Assembly: GCA_963422655.1 (NCBI GenBank)
Contig: OY730440.1
Coordinates: 2,480,001 to 2,544,000, forward strand
DNA: 64,000 bases
Reading direction: 5' to 3'
DNA from: CATQHS01 sp963422655
GTDB taxonomy: Bacteria; Actinomycetota; Acidimicrobiia; Acidimicrobiales; Aldehydirespiratoraceae
Shown: positions 17,196 to 25,987 of the stretch, piece after piece
Position numbering within the stretch: position 1 is the first letter of the stretch
Layout of the letters: each line of letters starts with the position of its first letter
Position numbers and translations under genes: made by a program
Notes under the pieces: generated by a model
What the model saw: the letters and a program-made list of their open reading frames with translations, nothing else
What the model was told of the DNA's origin: nothing
Databases searched by the model: none

Positions 17196-18170
17196 TCAGT
17201 TACCGGCCAGTCGAGGACTCGGCTCGAGCTCTTCGGTGGCCCGGCTCAACAGGGCCGCGAAGCCGGGCCCGTCACCGTCACGAAGGCGACTGCGGGCCGT
17301 CTCGTAGGCAGCTCGGGCGATCTCCTCACCGGGCTCGGTGTCCATGAGGCCGACCGTTTCGGCGTCGGGTTGCAGAACCAGCACCGCCGAGCCCCGCCGA
17401 CGGATCCCGGCCGCCTCCGTATCGAGCCGGTGCGACATCCAGCCTCGCCGGAGAACTCGCAGGGAGCGGCCCGGCGTCCGACCGGAGACGGTCATGGCCG
17501 AAGAGATCACCACCAGGTCGAAGGCGGGGGGGCCGGCCAAGTCGGCGTTGGTCGCGGAGTGAACCCCTCCGTCGACATAGCGATGACTGCCGATGACCAC
17601 GGGCTGGTAGCGGGCCGGCACCGCGCAACTGGCTCGCACCGCCCGAGCGGCGGTGGCCGCTATGTCGTCGCGTCCCAGCACCACCCTTCGCCCGTCGGTG
17701 AGCCGGACCGCCGTCACCCAGAACCGTTCTGTCGGCCACTGGTCGGGGTGCAACTCCTCGAGCCGGCGCTCCAGGGTCCCTGTGGTCCGACGGCCGGTCG
17801 GAAGCAGGCCCAACCCGGCGTGGACGGGCCGGATGCGCCACGGCGGCCACAATGCATCGAGGGTGAGCCGGGGTGATTGCGGGCGCCGGCTCCGGTCGGT
17901 GGTTCCCTCCCGGTAAGGCGTGACCACCCGGTCGGTGAGAGCCTGGCCCTCAGAGCTCAGCGGTCGGCCCTGTAAGTGGGCCAGCCGGTCGGCGGGCGAG
18001 ACGCCGGCCCGGTAGATCAGCCCGCTGATGGCACCGACCGATGTGCCCACGATCAAGTCGGCCCGGCGGGCGTCCCAGCCCGTCTCGTCGCAGAGCGCGG
18101 CGACAACGCCGACATGCCACGGGTCGCCCGACGTGCCCCCGGCGCTCAGCACCAGACCCACAGAGATCAT
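17196..18170 (-). CDS. Patatin-like phospholipase family protein
   Basis: 324 residues. The oxyanion-hole segment is LSAGGTSGDPWHVG, the nucleophile elbow is VGTSVGAISGL (GxSxG, Ser about residue 44) and the catalytic Asp is in YVDGGVHSATNADL, giving the Ser-Asp dyad of patatins. It should hydrolyse acyl esters of phospholipids or glycolipids. No signal peptide is seen. ATG at 18170 has GGAG close upstream. It is divergent from helD across 198 bases. Confidence 0.88.
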   Translation of the reverse strand: MISVGLVLSAGGTSGDPWHVGVVAALCDETGWDARRADLIVGTSVGAISGLIYRAGVSPADRLAHLQGRPLSSEGQALTDRVVTPYREGTTDRSRRPQSPRLTLDALWPPWRIRPVHAGLGLLPTGRRTTGTLERRLEELHPDQWPTERFWVTAVRLTDGRRVVLGRDDIAATAARAVRASCAVPARYQPVVIGSHRYVDGGVHSATNADLAGPPAFDLVVISSAMTVSGRTPGRSLRVLRRGWMSHRLDTEAAGIRRRGSAVLVLQPDAETVGLMDTEPGEEIARAAYETARSRLRDGDGPGFAALLSRATEELEPSPRLAGN

Positions 18171-18210
18171 GGCTCCGATGCTGCCACAGATCGTTCTCGG
18201 CCGCGATATC

Positions 18211-18249
18211 GGCCGTCACCGCCGTGATCGGCCCGTCACCGCCGCGATC
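18211..18249. repeat. Imperfect 19/20-bp direct repeat between patatin gene and helD
   Basis: GGCCGTCACCGCCGTGATC (18211-18229) is followed directly by GGCCCGTCACCGCCGCGATC (18230-18249). They lie in the divergent promoter region and could bind a regulator, but may be simple duplication. Confidence 0.5.
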
Positions 18250-18368
18250 GGTGCTCATGGACCACCCCGTTGGCGACGGCGGTGGTTCAGCGGGTGGGTG
18301 GGTGCCGCCGGGGACCTAGAATTGAAAATAGCCCGCCTTTCACCTCGCCTTCGGGAGTCCTGCCCGCC

Positions 18369-20477
18369 GTGACCGGTCGTCATCTCGACCTCGATGCCGA
18401 GCAGTGCTACGTGGACAATGCCTATATCTGCTTGGACCGGGCCCGACAGCGGGCTATCGGCCTCACGACCGTCGTGGAGGCCGGCCCCGGTGGTCAACAC
18501 CAGACCCGGTTCGAGCGCGAAGCCCTCATCGAGGGAGCGTTGAGCCGGCTCTCCCAGCTCCACATCGGTGACCGGTCGCTGGTATTCGGCCGGCTCGACA
18601 TAGCCGGCACCGGTGAGCGATTCTACATCGGACGGGTGGGTTTGTGGGACGACCAGCAGGAACCGGTGGTGGTCGACTGGCGAGCCCCGGTGAGCGAATC
18701 CTTCTACCGGGCCACTATCGGTGAGCCGCTGGGTCTGCAACGGCGCCGTCATTTCGCTTCCCGAGGCCGGAAACTGCTCGGGATAGAAGACGAGCTCTTC
18801 GATGATTCGGCTCGGGCCGGCGGCCCGGAGTCGATGACGGGTCGGGCCGCTCTGACGGCGGCGCTGGAGGCGCCGCGCTCGGGCCAGCTCGGTGATGCGG
18901 TAGCCACCATCCAACGGGAGCAAGACACCGTGATCCGCTCCCCGATGCGGGGTGTGCTCGTGGTCTCGGGGGGTCCGGGCACGGGTAAGACGGTCGTGGG
19001 GTTGCACCGGGCCGCCTACCTGCTGTATTCGCACCGGTTTCCGCTGGAGGGCCAGGGCGTGCTCGTGGTCGGACCCAACCGGTTGTTCTTGGCATACATA
19101 GAACAGGTGCTGCCGGCATTGGGAGAAGCCGGGGTGGAACTGGCCGTGCTGGCCGATCTGTTGAGCCCGGCGGTGAAAGTCAGCGGTCTCGACGTGGAGC
19201 CTGCGGCCCGGGTCAAGGGCGATCCTCAGATGGTGACCGTGCTGGCCAAGGCCGTCCGCGACCGGCAGCGCCCATTGCGCCGGGATCTGGTTGTCGGGCT
19301 CGGGGTTCGACAGACCCGGGTGACGGTGGAGGAGTCGGCTCGAATCGTGGCCGAAGCCCGGCGCCGATCCCGTAGCCACAATTCGGGCCGTGAGCAGGTG
19401 GAGACGGCGCTGTTCGAGGCCTTGGCCGCCAGCACTCGCCGCCGGGTCGACCCGGCGGCGGTTCGCGAGCAGCTTCGCGACACTCTGGAGGTCAGGGAGG
19501 CGCTGGAATGGATGTGGCCGGTGCTCAGCCCCGCCCACCTCCTCCACGATCTCTTCGGATCGAAGGCTCTGCTGCGGTCGGCCTCGGCCGGTCGGTTCGG
19601 CCCGACCGAGATCGAGCTGTTGCATCGTCCTCGCTGCCGTCACGCCGATGAGGTGGTGTGGAGCTTCCAGGATGTGCCGCTGCTCGACGAAGCCAGAGCC
19701 AGGCTGGGATACCGGCCTTCTCACCGTTCCGAGGACGCCATCCGCACCTATGGCCACATCTGCGTGGACGAAGCCCAGGATCTCTCGCCTATGGAGCTGC
19801 GCATGATCTCCCGGCGCAGCCTCAACGGCTCCCTGACCATTGTGGGCGACATAGCCCAGGGCACCGGATCCTGGGCTCATGACGGCTGGGGTTCCGTGCT
19901 GGAGCAGTTGCCCGGTCGCTATCCACCTCGGCAGGCTCGGCTTACGATCGGCTACCGCATACCGGCTCGGGCTATGAGCCTGGCCAACCGGGTGCGGGCC
20001 CACGCCGAGCCGGGGACCCAGCCACCCGAGAGCATCCGTACCGGCGGTGACGAGCCTCGCCTCATCCGAGCTGATGGTGACCTCACCGCTGTGCTCGTCG
20101 AGACGGTGCATATCGAGCGAGAAGCAGCCGGCGACGGCAACGTGGCCGTCATTGTCCCCGATTCGCTCTATGACCAGGTCCGGACCGCTTTGTTGGAGGC
20201 GGGAATGAGCTTCGGTGGCCCGACCCGCACCGGTCTCGACCGGCAGGTCACGGTGGTGCCGGTCCGACTGGTGAAAGGGCTCGAGGTCGACGCCGCCATC
20301 GTGGTAGAGCCGAGCCGCATCGTGGCCGAGGAACGCCAGGGGGTCCGGTCGCTCTACGTGGCCCTGACCAGGGCCACCAAACGAGTGGCGGTGGTGCACG
20401 ATGGGCCTCTGACCGGGGTTCTGCGGTCCGATCCGATCCGGTCCTCCCATTTCGATCCGGCGGAATCGATGGCCTGA
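18369..20477 (+). CDS. helD: HelD-type UvrD-like ATPase (RNA polymerase recycling factor)
   Basis: 702 residues from GTG 18369 (GGGAG 11 bases upstream). HelD binds stalled or post-termination RNA polymerase and uses ATP to open it and release nucleic acid. The N-terminal HelD arm region ends in YIGRVGLWDDQQEPVVVDWR and IEDELFDD. The helicase core has Walker A GGPGTGKTVVGLHRAAY, Walker B CVDEAQDLSPMEL, motif IV IGYRIPARAM and LYVALTRATKRVAVVH near the C-terminus. Length fits actinobacterial HelD. The stop overlaps the lhr start by one base (TGATG), so the two are co-translated. Confidence 0.9.
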   Translation: MTGRHLDLDAEQCYVDNAYICLDRARQRAIGLTTVVEAGPGGQHQTRFEREALIEGALSRLSQLHIGDRSLVFGRLDIAGTGERFYIGRVGLWDDQQEPVVVDWRAPVSESFYRATIGEPLGLQRRRHFASRGRKLLGIEDELFDDSARAGGPESMTGRAALTAALEAPRSGQLGDAVATIQREQDTVIRSPMRGVLVVSGGPGTGKTVVGLHRAAYLLYSHRFPLEGQGVLVVGPNRLFLAYIEQVLPALGEAGVELAVLADLLSPAVKVSGLDVEPAARVKGDPQMVTVLAKAVRDRQRPLRRDLVVGLGVRQTRVTVEESARIVAEARRRSRSHNSGREQVETALFEALAASTRRRVDPAAVREQLRDTLEVREALEWMWPVLSPAHLLHDLFGSKALLRSASAGRFGPTEIELLHRPRCRHADEVVWSFQDVPLLDEARARLGYRPSHRSEDAIRTYGHICVDEAQDLSPMELRMISRRSLNGSLTIVGDIAQGTGSWAHDGWGSVLEQLPGRYPPRQARLTIGYRIPARAMSLANRVRAHAEPGTQPPESIRTGGDEPRLIRADGDLTAVLVETVHIEREAAGDGNVAVIVPDSLYDQVRTALLEAGMSFGGPTRTGLDRQVTVVPVRLVKGLEVDAAIVVEPSRIVAEERQGVRSLYVALTRATKRVAVVHDGPLTGVLRSDPIRSSHFDPAESMA

Positions 20478-23400
20478 TGGCCGCTGATCCGCTGGTTGCA
20501 TTCTCCGAACCGACCCGGGCCTGGTTCACCTCGACGTTCGCGGCGGCTACTCCGGCTCAGGCTCAGGGCTGGCCGGCCATCGCCTCGGGTGACCACACGC
20601 TCATCATGGCCCCTACCGGTACCGGTAAGACCCTGGCCGCTTTCCTGTGGACCATCGACCGCTTGGCCACCGAACACTTGGTCACCGGTCCGCCGGTCAC
20701 CGGCGGACCGGCCGGTGAAGCACGCACCGGTACCCGGGTGCTCTACATCTCGCCGCTGAGGGCCTTGGCCGTTGACATCGAGAAAAACTTGAGGGCGCCG
20801 CTGGAGGGCATCAGGCTGGCCGGTGAGCGTCTGAGCGTGGCCGTGCGCTCACCGACGGTGGGGGTACGCACCGGTGACACATCGGCCGATGAGCGCCGCC
20901 GCCTCGTGCGCCACCCGCCCCCCATCTTGATCACGACCCCCGAGTCGTTGTTCCTGATGCTCACCAGCGGGGCCCGTGAGACGCTGCGAACGGTGGAGCA
21001 CGTGATCATCGACGAGATCCATGCCGTGGCCGGCACCAAGCGAGGTGCGCACCTCATGGTGTCGCTGGAGCGCTTGGAGGAGCTGTGTCTCCGGTCGCCC
21101 CAGCGCATCGCCCTGTCGGCCACCCAGCGCCCGCTGGAGGAGATCGCCCGATTTCTGGGGGGTCGGGAGCCGGTCGGCGAGGGTTCGTTCGCTTACCGGC
21201 CCGTAACGGTGATCGATGCCGGCGGGCTCCCCGAGCTCGACGTCGAGGTGGTGGTACCCGTCGAGGACATGGGCGGGTTGGGCGAGATGGTGACCGAGCC
21301 GGTTGCCGGCCCGACCTCGGCCGGCCCCGGGCACCGCAGCATCTGGCCCTCGATCCATCCCCGGTTGCTGGAACTGGTTCGTTCGCACCGCTCCACCTTG
21401 ATCTTCGCCAACGCCCGGCGCTTGGCCGAGCGGCTGGCCTTCCGGCTCAACGAGTTGCATCGGGCCGAGAGCTCCGAGCCCGAGGGTGTCGGCGAGAGGT
21501 CGGATCAGGTCGCTCCGACCGGCCCGGTCGGGGTCGAGCTGGTCAAGGCTCACCACGGTTCGCTGTCGCGGTCCCGGCGGCTTCAGATCGAGGACGAGCT
21601 GAAACGGGGCGAACTCGAGGGGCTGGTGGCCACATCGTCGCTCGAGCTCGGTATCGACATGGGGGCCATCGACTTGGTGGTGCAGGTGGCTTCACCCGGG
21701 TCGGTGGCTTCGGGGCTCCAGCGCATCGGCCGGGCCGGTCACCGGGTGGGGGAGCCCAGCCGAGGCAAGATCTTTCCCAAGCATCGGGCCGATCTCCTCG
21801 AATCGGCGGTCGTGGTGGACCGGATGAACCAAGGGCTGATCGAGGCGACCGAATACCCCCGTAACCCCCTCGACGTGGCGGCCCAGCAGATCGTGGCCAT
21901 GTGTGCCATGGACGACTGGAGCCTCGACGATCTGGCCGCGGTCGTCCGGCGGGCGGCTGTGTTCGCCGACCTTTCCGACGAGGTGTTGCACGCCGTGATC
22001 GACATGCTGTCGGGGACCTACCCCGCCGAGGAATTCGCCGGCCTCACCCCCCGCATCACCTGGGATCGGGCCGGTGGCGTGCTGAGAGGCCGGGCCGGAG
22101 CCCAGCGTTTGGCCGTCACCAACGTCGGCACTATTCCCGACCGGGGCCTGTTCGGGGTGTTCCTGCCCGACGGGACCAGGGTGGGCGAGCTCGACGAGGA
22201 GATGGTCTACGAGAGCCGGGTGGGGGAGAACTTCATGTTGGGGGCGTCGACTTGGCAGATCGTCGACATCACCTTCGAGCGGGTGGTGGTCACCCCGGCC
22301 CCGGGCCGGCCCGCCAAGATGCCGTTCTGGCACGGCGACGGACCGGGACGGCCCCTAGAACTGGGCCGAGCCATCGGCCGGTTCGTGCGGGAGCTGCGGG
22401 CCGACCCCGACCCGATCCCCAGGCTCGGAGGCCACGGGCTCGACGATCTGGCCGCCGCCAACTTGGTGGCGTATCTGCAGGAGCAGGCCACCGCCACCGG
22501 CGCCGTTCCCGATGATCGCACCATCGTGGTGGAGCGGTTCCCTGACGAGATCGGCGATTGGCGGGTGTGCGTGCTCACCCCTTTCGGGGCTCGGGTCCAC
22601 GCTCCGTGGGGGATGGCACTGCAGGCCCGGCTCGCCCGGGAGTGGGGAGTGGACGTAGACCTGATGTGGGGCGACGACGGCATCGTCATCCGCCTGCCCG
22701 AGGCTGTCGACGACCTCCCGGTGGACGAGGTGATCTTCGATCCCGACGAGATCGGTGATCTGATCATCGAGCGGTTGCCGAGCACAGCGGTGTTCGCGGC
22801 CCGGTTCCGGGAGTGCGCGGCCCGGGCTCTGCTGCTGCCTCGCCGTCGCCCCGGCCAGCGCACACCGCTGTGGCAGCAACGCCGACGTTCGGCCGATCTG
22901 CTGGAGGTGGCGTCGAAGTACCCGTCGTTCCCGATCCTGCTGGAAGCCACCCGGGAGTGCGTCAACGACGTGTTCGACCTGCCGGCACTGGTCGAGATCA
23001 TGACCGATCTGCGCAACCGCCGTATCCGGGTGGTGCCAGTGGACACCCCGAGAGCGTCGCCTTTCGCCCGGTCGCTGATCTTCTCGTGGATAGCGGTGTA
23101 CATGTACGAAGGAGACGCCCCCGGAGCCGAGCGCCGGGCCGCGGCCCTGGGGATGGACCGGGAGCTGCTGCGCGACCTGCTCGGAGCCGAAGAGTTGCGG
23201 GAGTTGCTCGACCCCGGGGTGCTGGCCGACTTGGAGTTGGAGTTGCAACGCCTCGACGGCGCCCGCTCGGCCCGGGACCCCGATGAGGTCCACGACCTGC
23301 TCCGGGTGCTCGGCCCTCTGTCACTCGACGACCTTCGGGCCCGCTCGGCCGATCCCGCCGGCGTGGCCGGGTGGGTACGGGATCTGGTGGAACAGCGGCG

Positions 23401-25063
23401 GGCCATCGAGGTGCGGGTGGCCGAGCGGGAGGTTGTGGCCGCCAGCGCCGACGGGGCCCGATTACGGGACGCGGCCGGTACGGCGCTGCCGGTCGGGTTG
23501 CCGGTTGCCCACACCGACCCGGTCGCTGACCCGCTCGGTGATCTCTGCTTGCGGTACGCCCGCACTCACGGCCCGTTCCTGGCCTCCGACGTAGCTCGCT
23601 GGCTGGGCGTGGCTGAATCCCGGGCCGCGTCCGCCTTGGCCGGGCTGGTGGACACCGGCCGGTTGCTGCGGGGTGAGTTCCGGCCGGGCGGGTTCGAGCG
23701 GGAGTACTGCGGCGACGAGGTGCTGCGCCGGGTCCGGCGCCGTTCCATCGCCGCCCTGCGGAGCGAGATCGAGCCGGTCGAGCCCGAAGCTTTGGCTCGT
23801 TTCCTGCCGGCCTGGCAGGGAGTGGGAAGCCGACGGCGAGGCATCGACGGGGTGGCCGACGCCATCGCCCAGCTCCAGGGCGCTCCCCTGGCGGTTTCGG
23901 TGCTGGAGTGTGACGTGCTGGCGGCCCGAGTGCTCGGATACCGGCCCTCGGATCTCGACGAGCTGGGCGCTGCCGGTGAGGTGGTATGGGTCGGGGCTGG
24001 TGCGCTGGGAGCTGCCGACGGGCGGGTGCGGCTGGTGTTTCGTGACCAGGTGGGGCTGTTGGTACCGGCCCCCGACGCGGCTGGTGACGATCCGATTCAT
24101 GCTGCTCTTCGTGTCTGTCTGGACCAGCGGGGGGCGTCGTTCTGGCCTGATCTGGTGGCCGCCGCTCACGCCGCCGGCCTGGCTTACGATACCGAGTCGG
24201 TGCTGGGGGGGTTGTGGGACCTGGTTTGGGCCGGTGAGGTGACCAACGACTCGCTGGCGCCGGCCCGGGCCTTGGTGGCCGCTTCGGGCCGGGCCCGGCC
24301 CCGGCTGATCCGCCCCCGGCTGGCCCGTCCCCGATCAGGGGGCCGGGTTGGCGCTGGTAGAGCCCGGGTGGGTTCGATGAATGCCATGGGCCCACCGACA
24401 GCGGCAGGACGTTGGTCGCTGGTGGCGCCCTTGCGAACCACTACCCCGACGACCGCCGAAACCGGGTTGGTTCGAGCCAACCAGTTACTGGATCGCTACG
24501 GGGTGCTCACCCGGGAGGCGGCTAGGGGCGAGGGCCACGAAGGCGGCTTCGCCGGGGTGTATCCGGTGCTCAAGATGCTCGAAGAACGAGGCGAGGTGCG
24601 GCGGGGGTATTTCGTGGCCGGTCTGGGTGCGGCTCAGTTCGCCCTTCCCGGCGCTGTCGATCGCCTGCGGGCGGTTCGATCAGGTGAAACCGAGTCGGTG
24701 GCTGGGGGCGGTCCGGCCTTGACGCTGGCTGCCACCGATCCGGCCCAGCCTTACGGGGCCACTCTGGCCTGGCCCGAGTCTCAGGGTCGGCCGATTCGAG
24801 CCGCTGGCGCCCATGTGGTCCTGGTCGACGGCCGGCCGGTGGTCGAGCTGGAGCGAGGAGGCCGGTCGTTGGTCACGTTCCCGGCGGCCGAAACGACCGA
24901 CGTCTGGATCGAGGCTCTGATGGAGCTGGTCAAGGACGGGCGCTTGGCCAAGCTGGAGATCGGCAAGGTAAACGGCCAGCCCATCCGGGAGACACCGATG
25001 GCGGACCGGCTCCAGTCGGCCGGGTTTTCCCCCGGTTACCGGGGCCTGACATGGAGGGCTTGA
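20477..25063 (+). CDS. lhr: Large helicase-related protein Lhr
   Basis: 1528-residue superfamily 2 3'-5' DNA/RNA-DNA translocase of DNA repair. The N-terminal core has APTGTGKTLAAFLW (residues 45-58), a DEIH box (VIIDEIHAVAGTKRGAH), a SAT motif (IALSATQRPLEE) and motif VI GLQRIGRAGHRVGE. Winged-helix and Lhr-core domains follow, then the long C-terminal domain that in E. coli and mycobacteria oligomerises and shows uracil-DNA glycosylase activity. Full length for the actinobacterial form. It is coupled to helD; both act on blocked transcription or damaged DNA, so a shared stress role is plausible. Confidence 0.93.
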   Translation: MAADPLVAFSEPTRAWFTSTFAAATPAQAQGWPAIASGDHTLIMAPTGTGKTLAAFLWTIDRLATEHLVTGPPVTGGPAGEARTGTRVLYISPLRALAVDIEKNLRAPLEGIRLAGERLSVAVRSPTVGVRTGDTSADERRRLVRHPPPILITTPESLFLMLTSGARETLRTVEHVIIDEIHAVAGTKRGAHLMVSLERLEELCLRSPQRIALSATQRPLEEIARFLGGREPVGEGSFAYRPVTVIDAGGLPELDVEVVVPVEDMGGLGEMVTEPVAGPTSAGPGHRSIWPSIHPRLLELVRSHRSTLIFANARRLAERLAFRLNELHRAESSEPEGVGERSDQVAPTGPVGVELVKAHHGSLSRSRRLQIEDELKRGELEGLVATSSLELGIDMGAIDLVVQVASPGSVASGLQRIGRAGHRVGEPSRGKIFPKHRADLLESAVVVDRMNQGLIEATEYPRNPLDVAAQQIVAMCAMDDWSLDDLAAVVRRAAVFADLSDEVLHAVIDMLSGTYPAEEFAGLTPRITWDRAGGVLRGRAGAQRLAVTNVGTIPDRGLFGVFLPDGTRVGELDEEMVYESRVGENFMLGASTWQIVDITFERVVVTPAPGRPAKMPFWHGDGPGRPLELGRAIGRFVRELRADPDPIPRLGGHGLDDLAAANLVAYLQEQATATGAVPDDRTIVVERFPDEIGDWRVCVLTPFGARVHAPWGMALQARLAREWGVDVDLMWGDDGIVIRLPEAVDDLPVDEVIFDPDEIGDLIIERLPSTAVFAARFRECAARALLLPRRRPGQRTPLWQQRRRSADLLEVASKYPSFPILLEATRECVNDVFDLPALVEIMTDLRNRRIRVVPVDTPRASPFARSLIFSWIAVYMYEGDAPGAERRAAALGMDRELLRDLLGAEELRELLDPGVLADLELELQRLDGARSARDPDEVHDLLRVLGPLSLDDLRARSADPAGVAGWVRDLVEQRRAIEVRVAEREVVAASADGARLRDAAGTALPVGLPVAHTDPVADPLGDLCLRYARTHGPFLASDVARWLGVAESRAASALAGLVDTGRLLRGEFRPGGFEREYCGDEVLRRVRRRSIAALRSEIEPVEPEALARFLPAWQGVGSRRRGIDGVADAIAQLQGAPLAVSVLECDVLAARVLGYRPSDLDELGAAGEVVWVGAGALGAADGRVRLVFRDQVGLLVPAPDAAGDDPIHAALRVCLDQRGASFWPDLVAAAHAAGLAYDTESVLGGLWDLVWAGEVTNDSLAPARALVAASGRARPRLIRPRLARPRSGGRVGAGRARVGSMNAMGPPTAAGRWSLVAPLRTTTPTTAETGLVRANQLLDRYGVLTREAARGEGHEGGFAGVYPVLKMLEERGEVRRGYFVAGLGAAQFALPGAVDRLRAVRSGETESVAGGGPALTLAATDPAQPYGATLAWPESQGRPIRAAGAHVVLVDGRPVVELERGGRSLVTFPAAETTDVWIEALMELVKDGRLAKLEIGKVNGQPIRETPMADRLQSAGFSPGYRGLTWRA

Positions 25064-25953
25064 TTTGGGGAGGGAGCGGCGATCCAGGCGAGGCCCGGGC
25101 GGGCGGAATCGGGTCGACCGGGTCGGTCTGGGCTCGTACCTGCGGGCTCCCGAGCGGCTGAAACGGCGCTGGGCCGGTCCCCGCTGGAGATCGACGGCCG
25201 CAGCCTGGATCTCGACACCCAACTCCTCGGGGTCCTTCAGGCCCGGCGCCCGGCCCGTAAGGGTCCGTCGGCTCCGGTGGAAGCCCCGGAATTCGTCGAG
25301 GAATTGCGGGAAGGGGCCCGTCGGCTCTTTGCCGCTGCTGGGGCTGCGCCACCGTCGGGGGTGGCCATCGGTGACCGGACCATCAGCACCGGAGGGGGAG
25401 ATATCCCGATCCGCATCTACCATCGGTCCCGACGGGCAGGGGTAGCTCCGGTGGTGGTGTGGTTCCATCAGGGCGGGGGCGTGATCGGCGACCCGATGAC
25501 CGCTCAGGGCTGGTGCTCGCTGCTGGCCGAACGGGCCGAGGTCACGGTTGTGAGCGTCGACTATCGGCTCGCTCCCGAGCATCGGTTCCCGGCCGCTGTC
25601 GACGATGCCCTGGCTGCTTACCAGTGGGTCCAGGATCACGCCGAAGGACTAGGGTCGACGGCAAACGCATGGCGGTGGCCGGTGCCTCTCACGGCGGGAC
25701 GCTGGCGGCGGTGCTGTGCCAGCAACGCAGCCGGCTCGGATTGTCCCAGCCCGCGGCTCAGGTGCTGATCTATTTCGATCCGCTTCGCGACGAGGGCGAG
25801 GCCTACGCCACCCGGCTACAGAATGCGGGTGTGCCGGTCTGCTATCGGTGCGAGGACGATCTGTCGCATTCGTTCACCTCGCTGTTACGGCTCGACCGGC
25901 CCCGTCGGGCCAGCCTTCAGATAGCCGACGACATCGCCGCCATGCTGGGGTAG
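25064..25953 (+). pseudogene. Decayed alpha/beta hydrolase (acetyl-esterase/HSL family)
   Basis: Pieces of one esterase lie in three frames. The N-terminal LGSYLRAPERLKRRWAGP continues one frame over as PLEIDGRSLDLDTQLLG (shift near 25180), then VVVWFHQGGGVIGDP and VVSVDYRLAPEHRFPAAVDD (HSL motifs). A second shift near 25655 puts the nucleophile elbow AGASHGGTLAAV in another frame. There VLIYF joins directly to DPLRDEGEAYATRL, so roughly 80 residues usually found between them are deleted. All three catalytic residues are still encoded but no single frame carries them. No good start codon remains. It lies directly after lhr. Sequencing error could explain a frameshift but not the deletion. Confidence 0.8.
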
Positions 25954-25987
25954 GGGTTGGAGAAATCGCCCGCCCCGGCCGCAGAGC

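Noticed and set aside
18255..20501. A 748-codon open frame on the minus strand opposite helD.
   Set aside because: The plus strand encodes intact helicase motifs and codon-position GC bias; the antisense frame is a by-product of high third-position GC. The same holds for other long antisense frames opposite lhr, carB and argGH.
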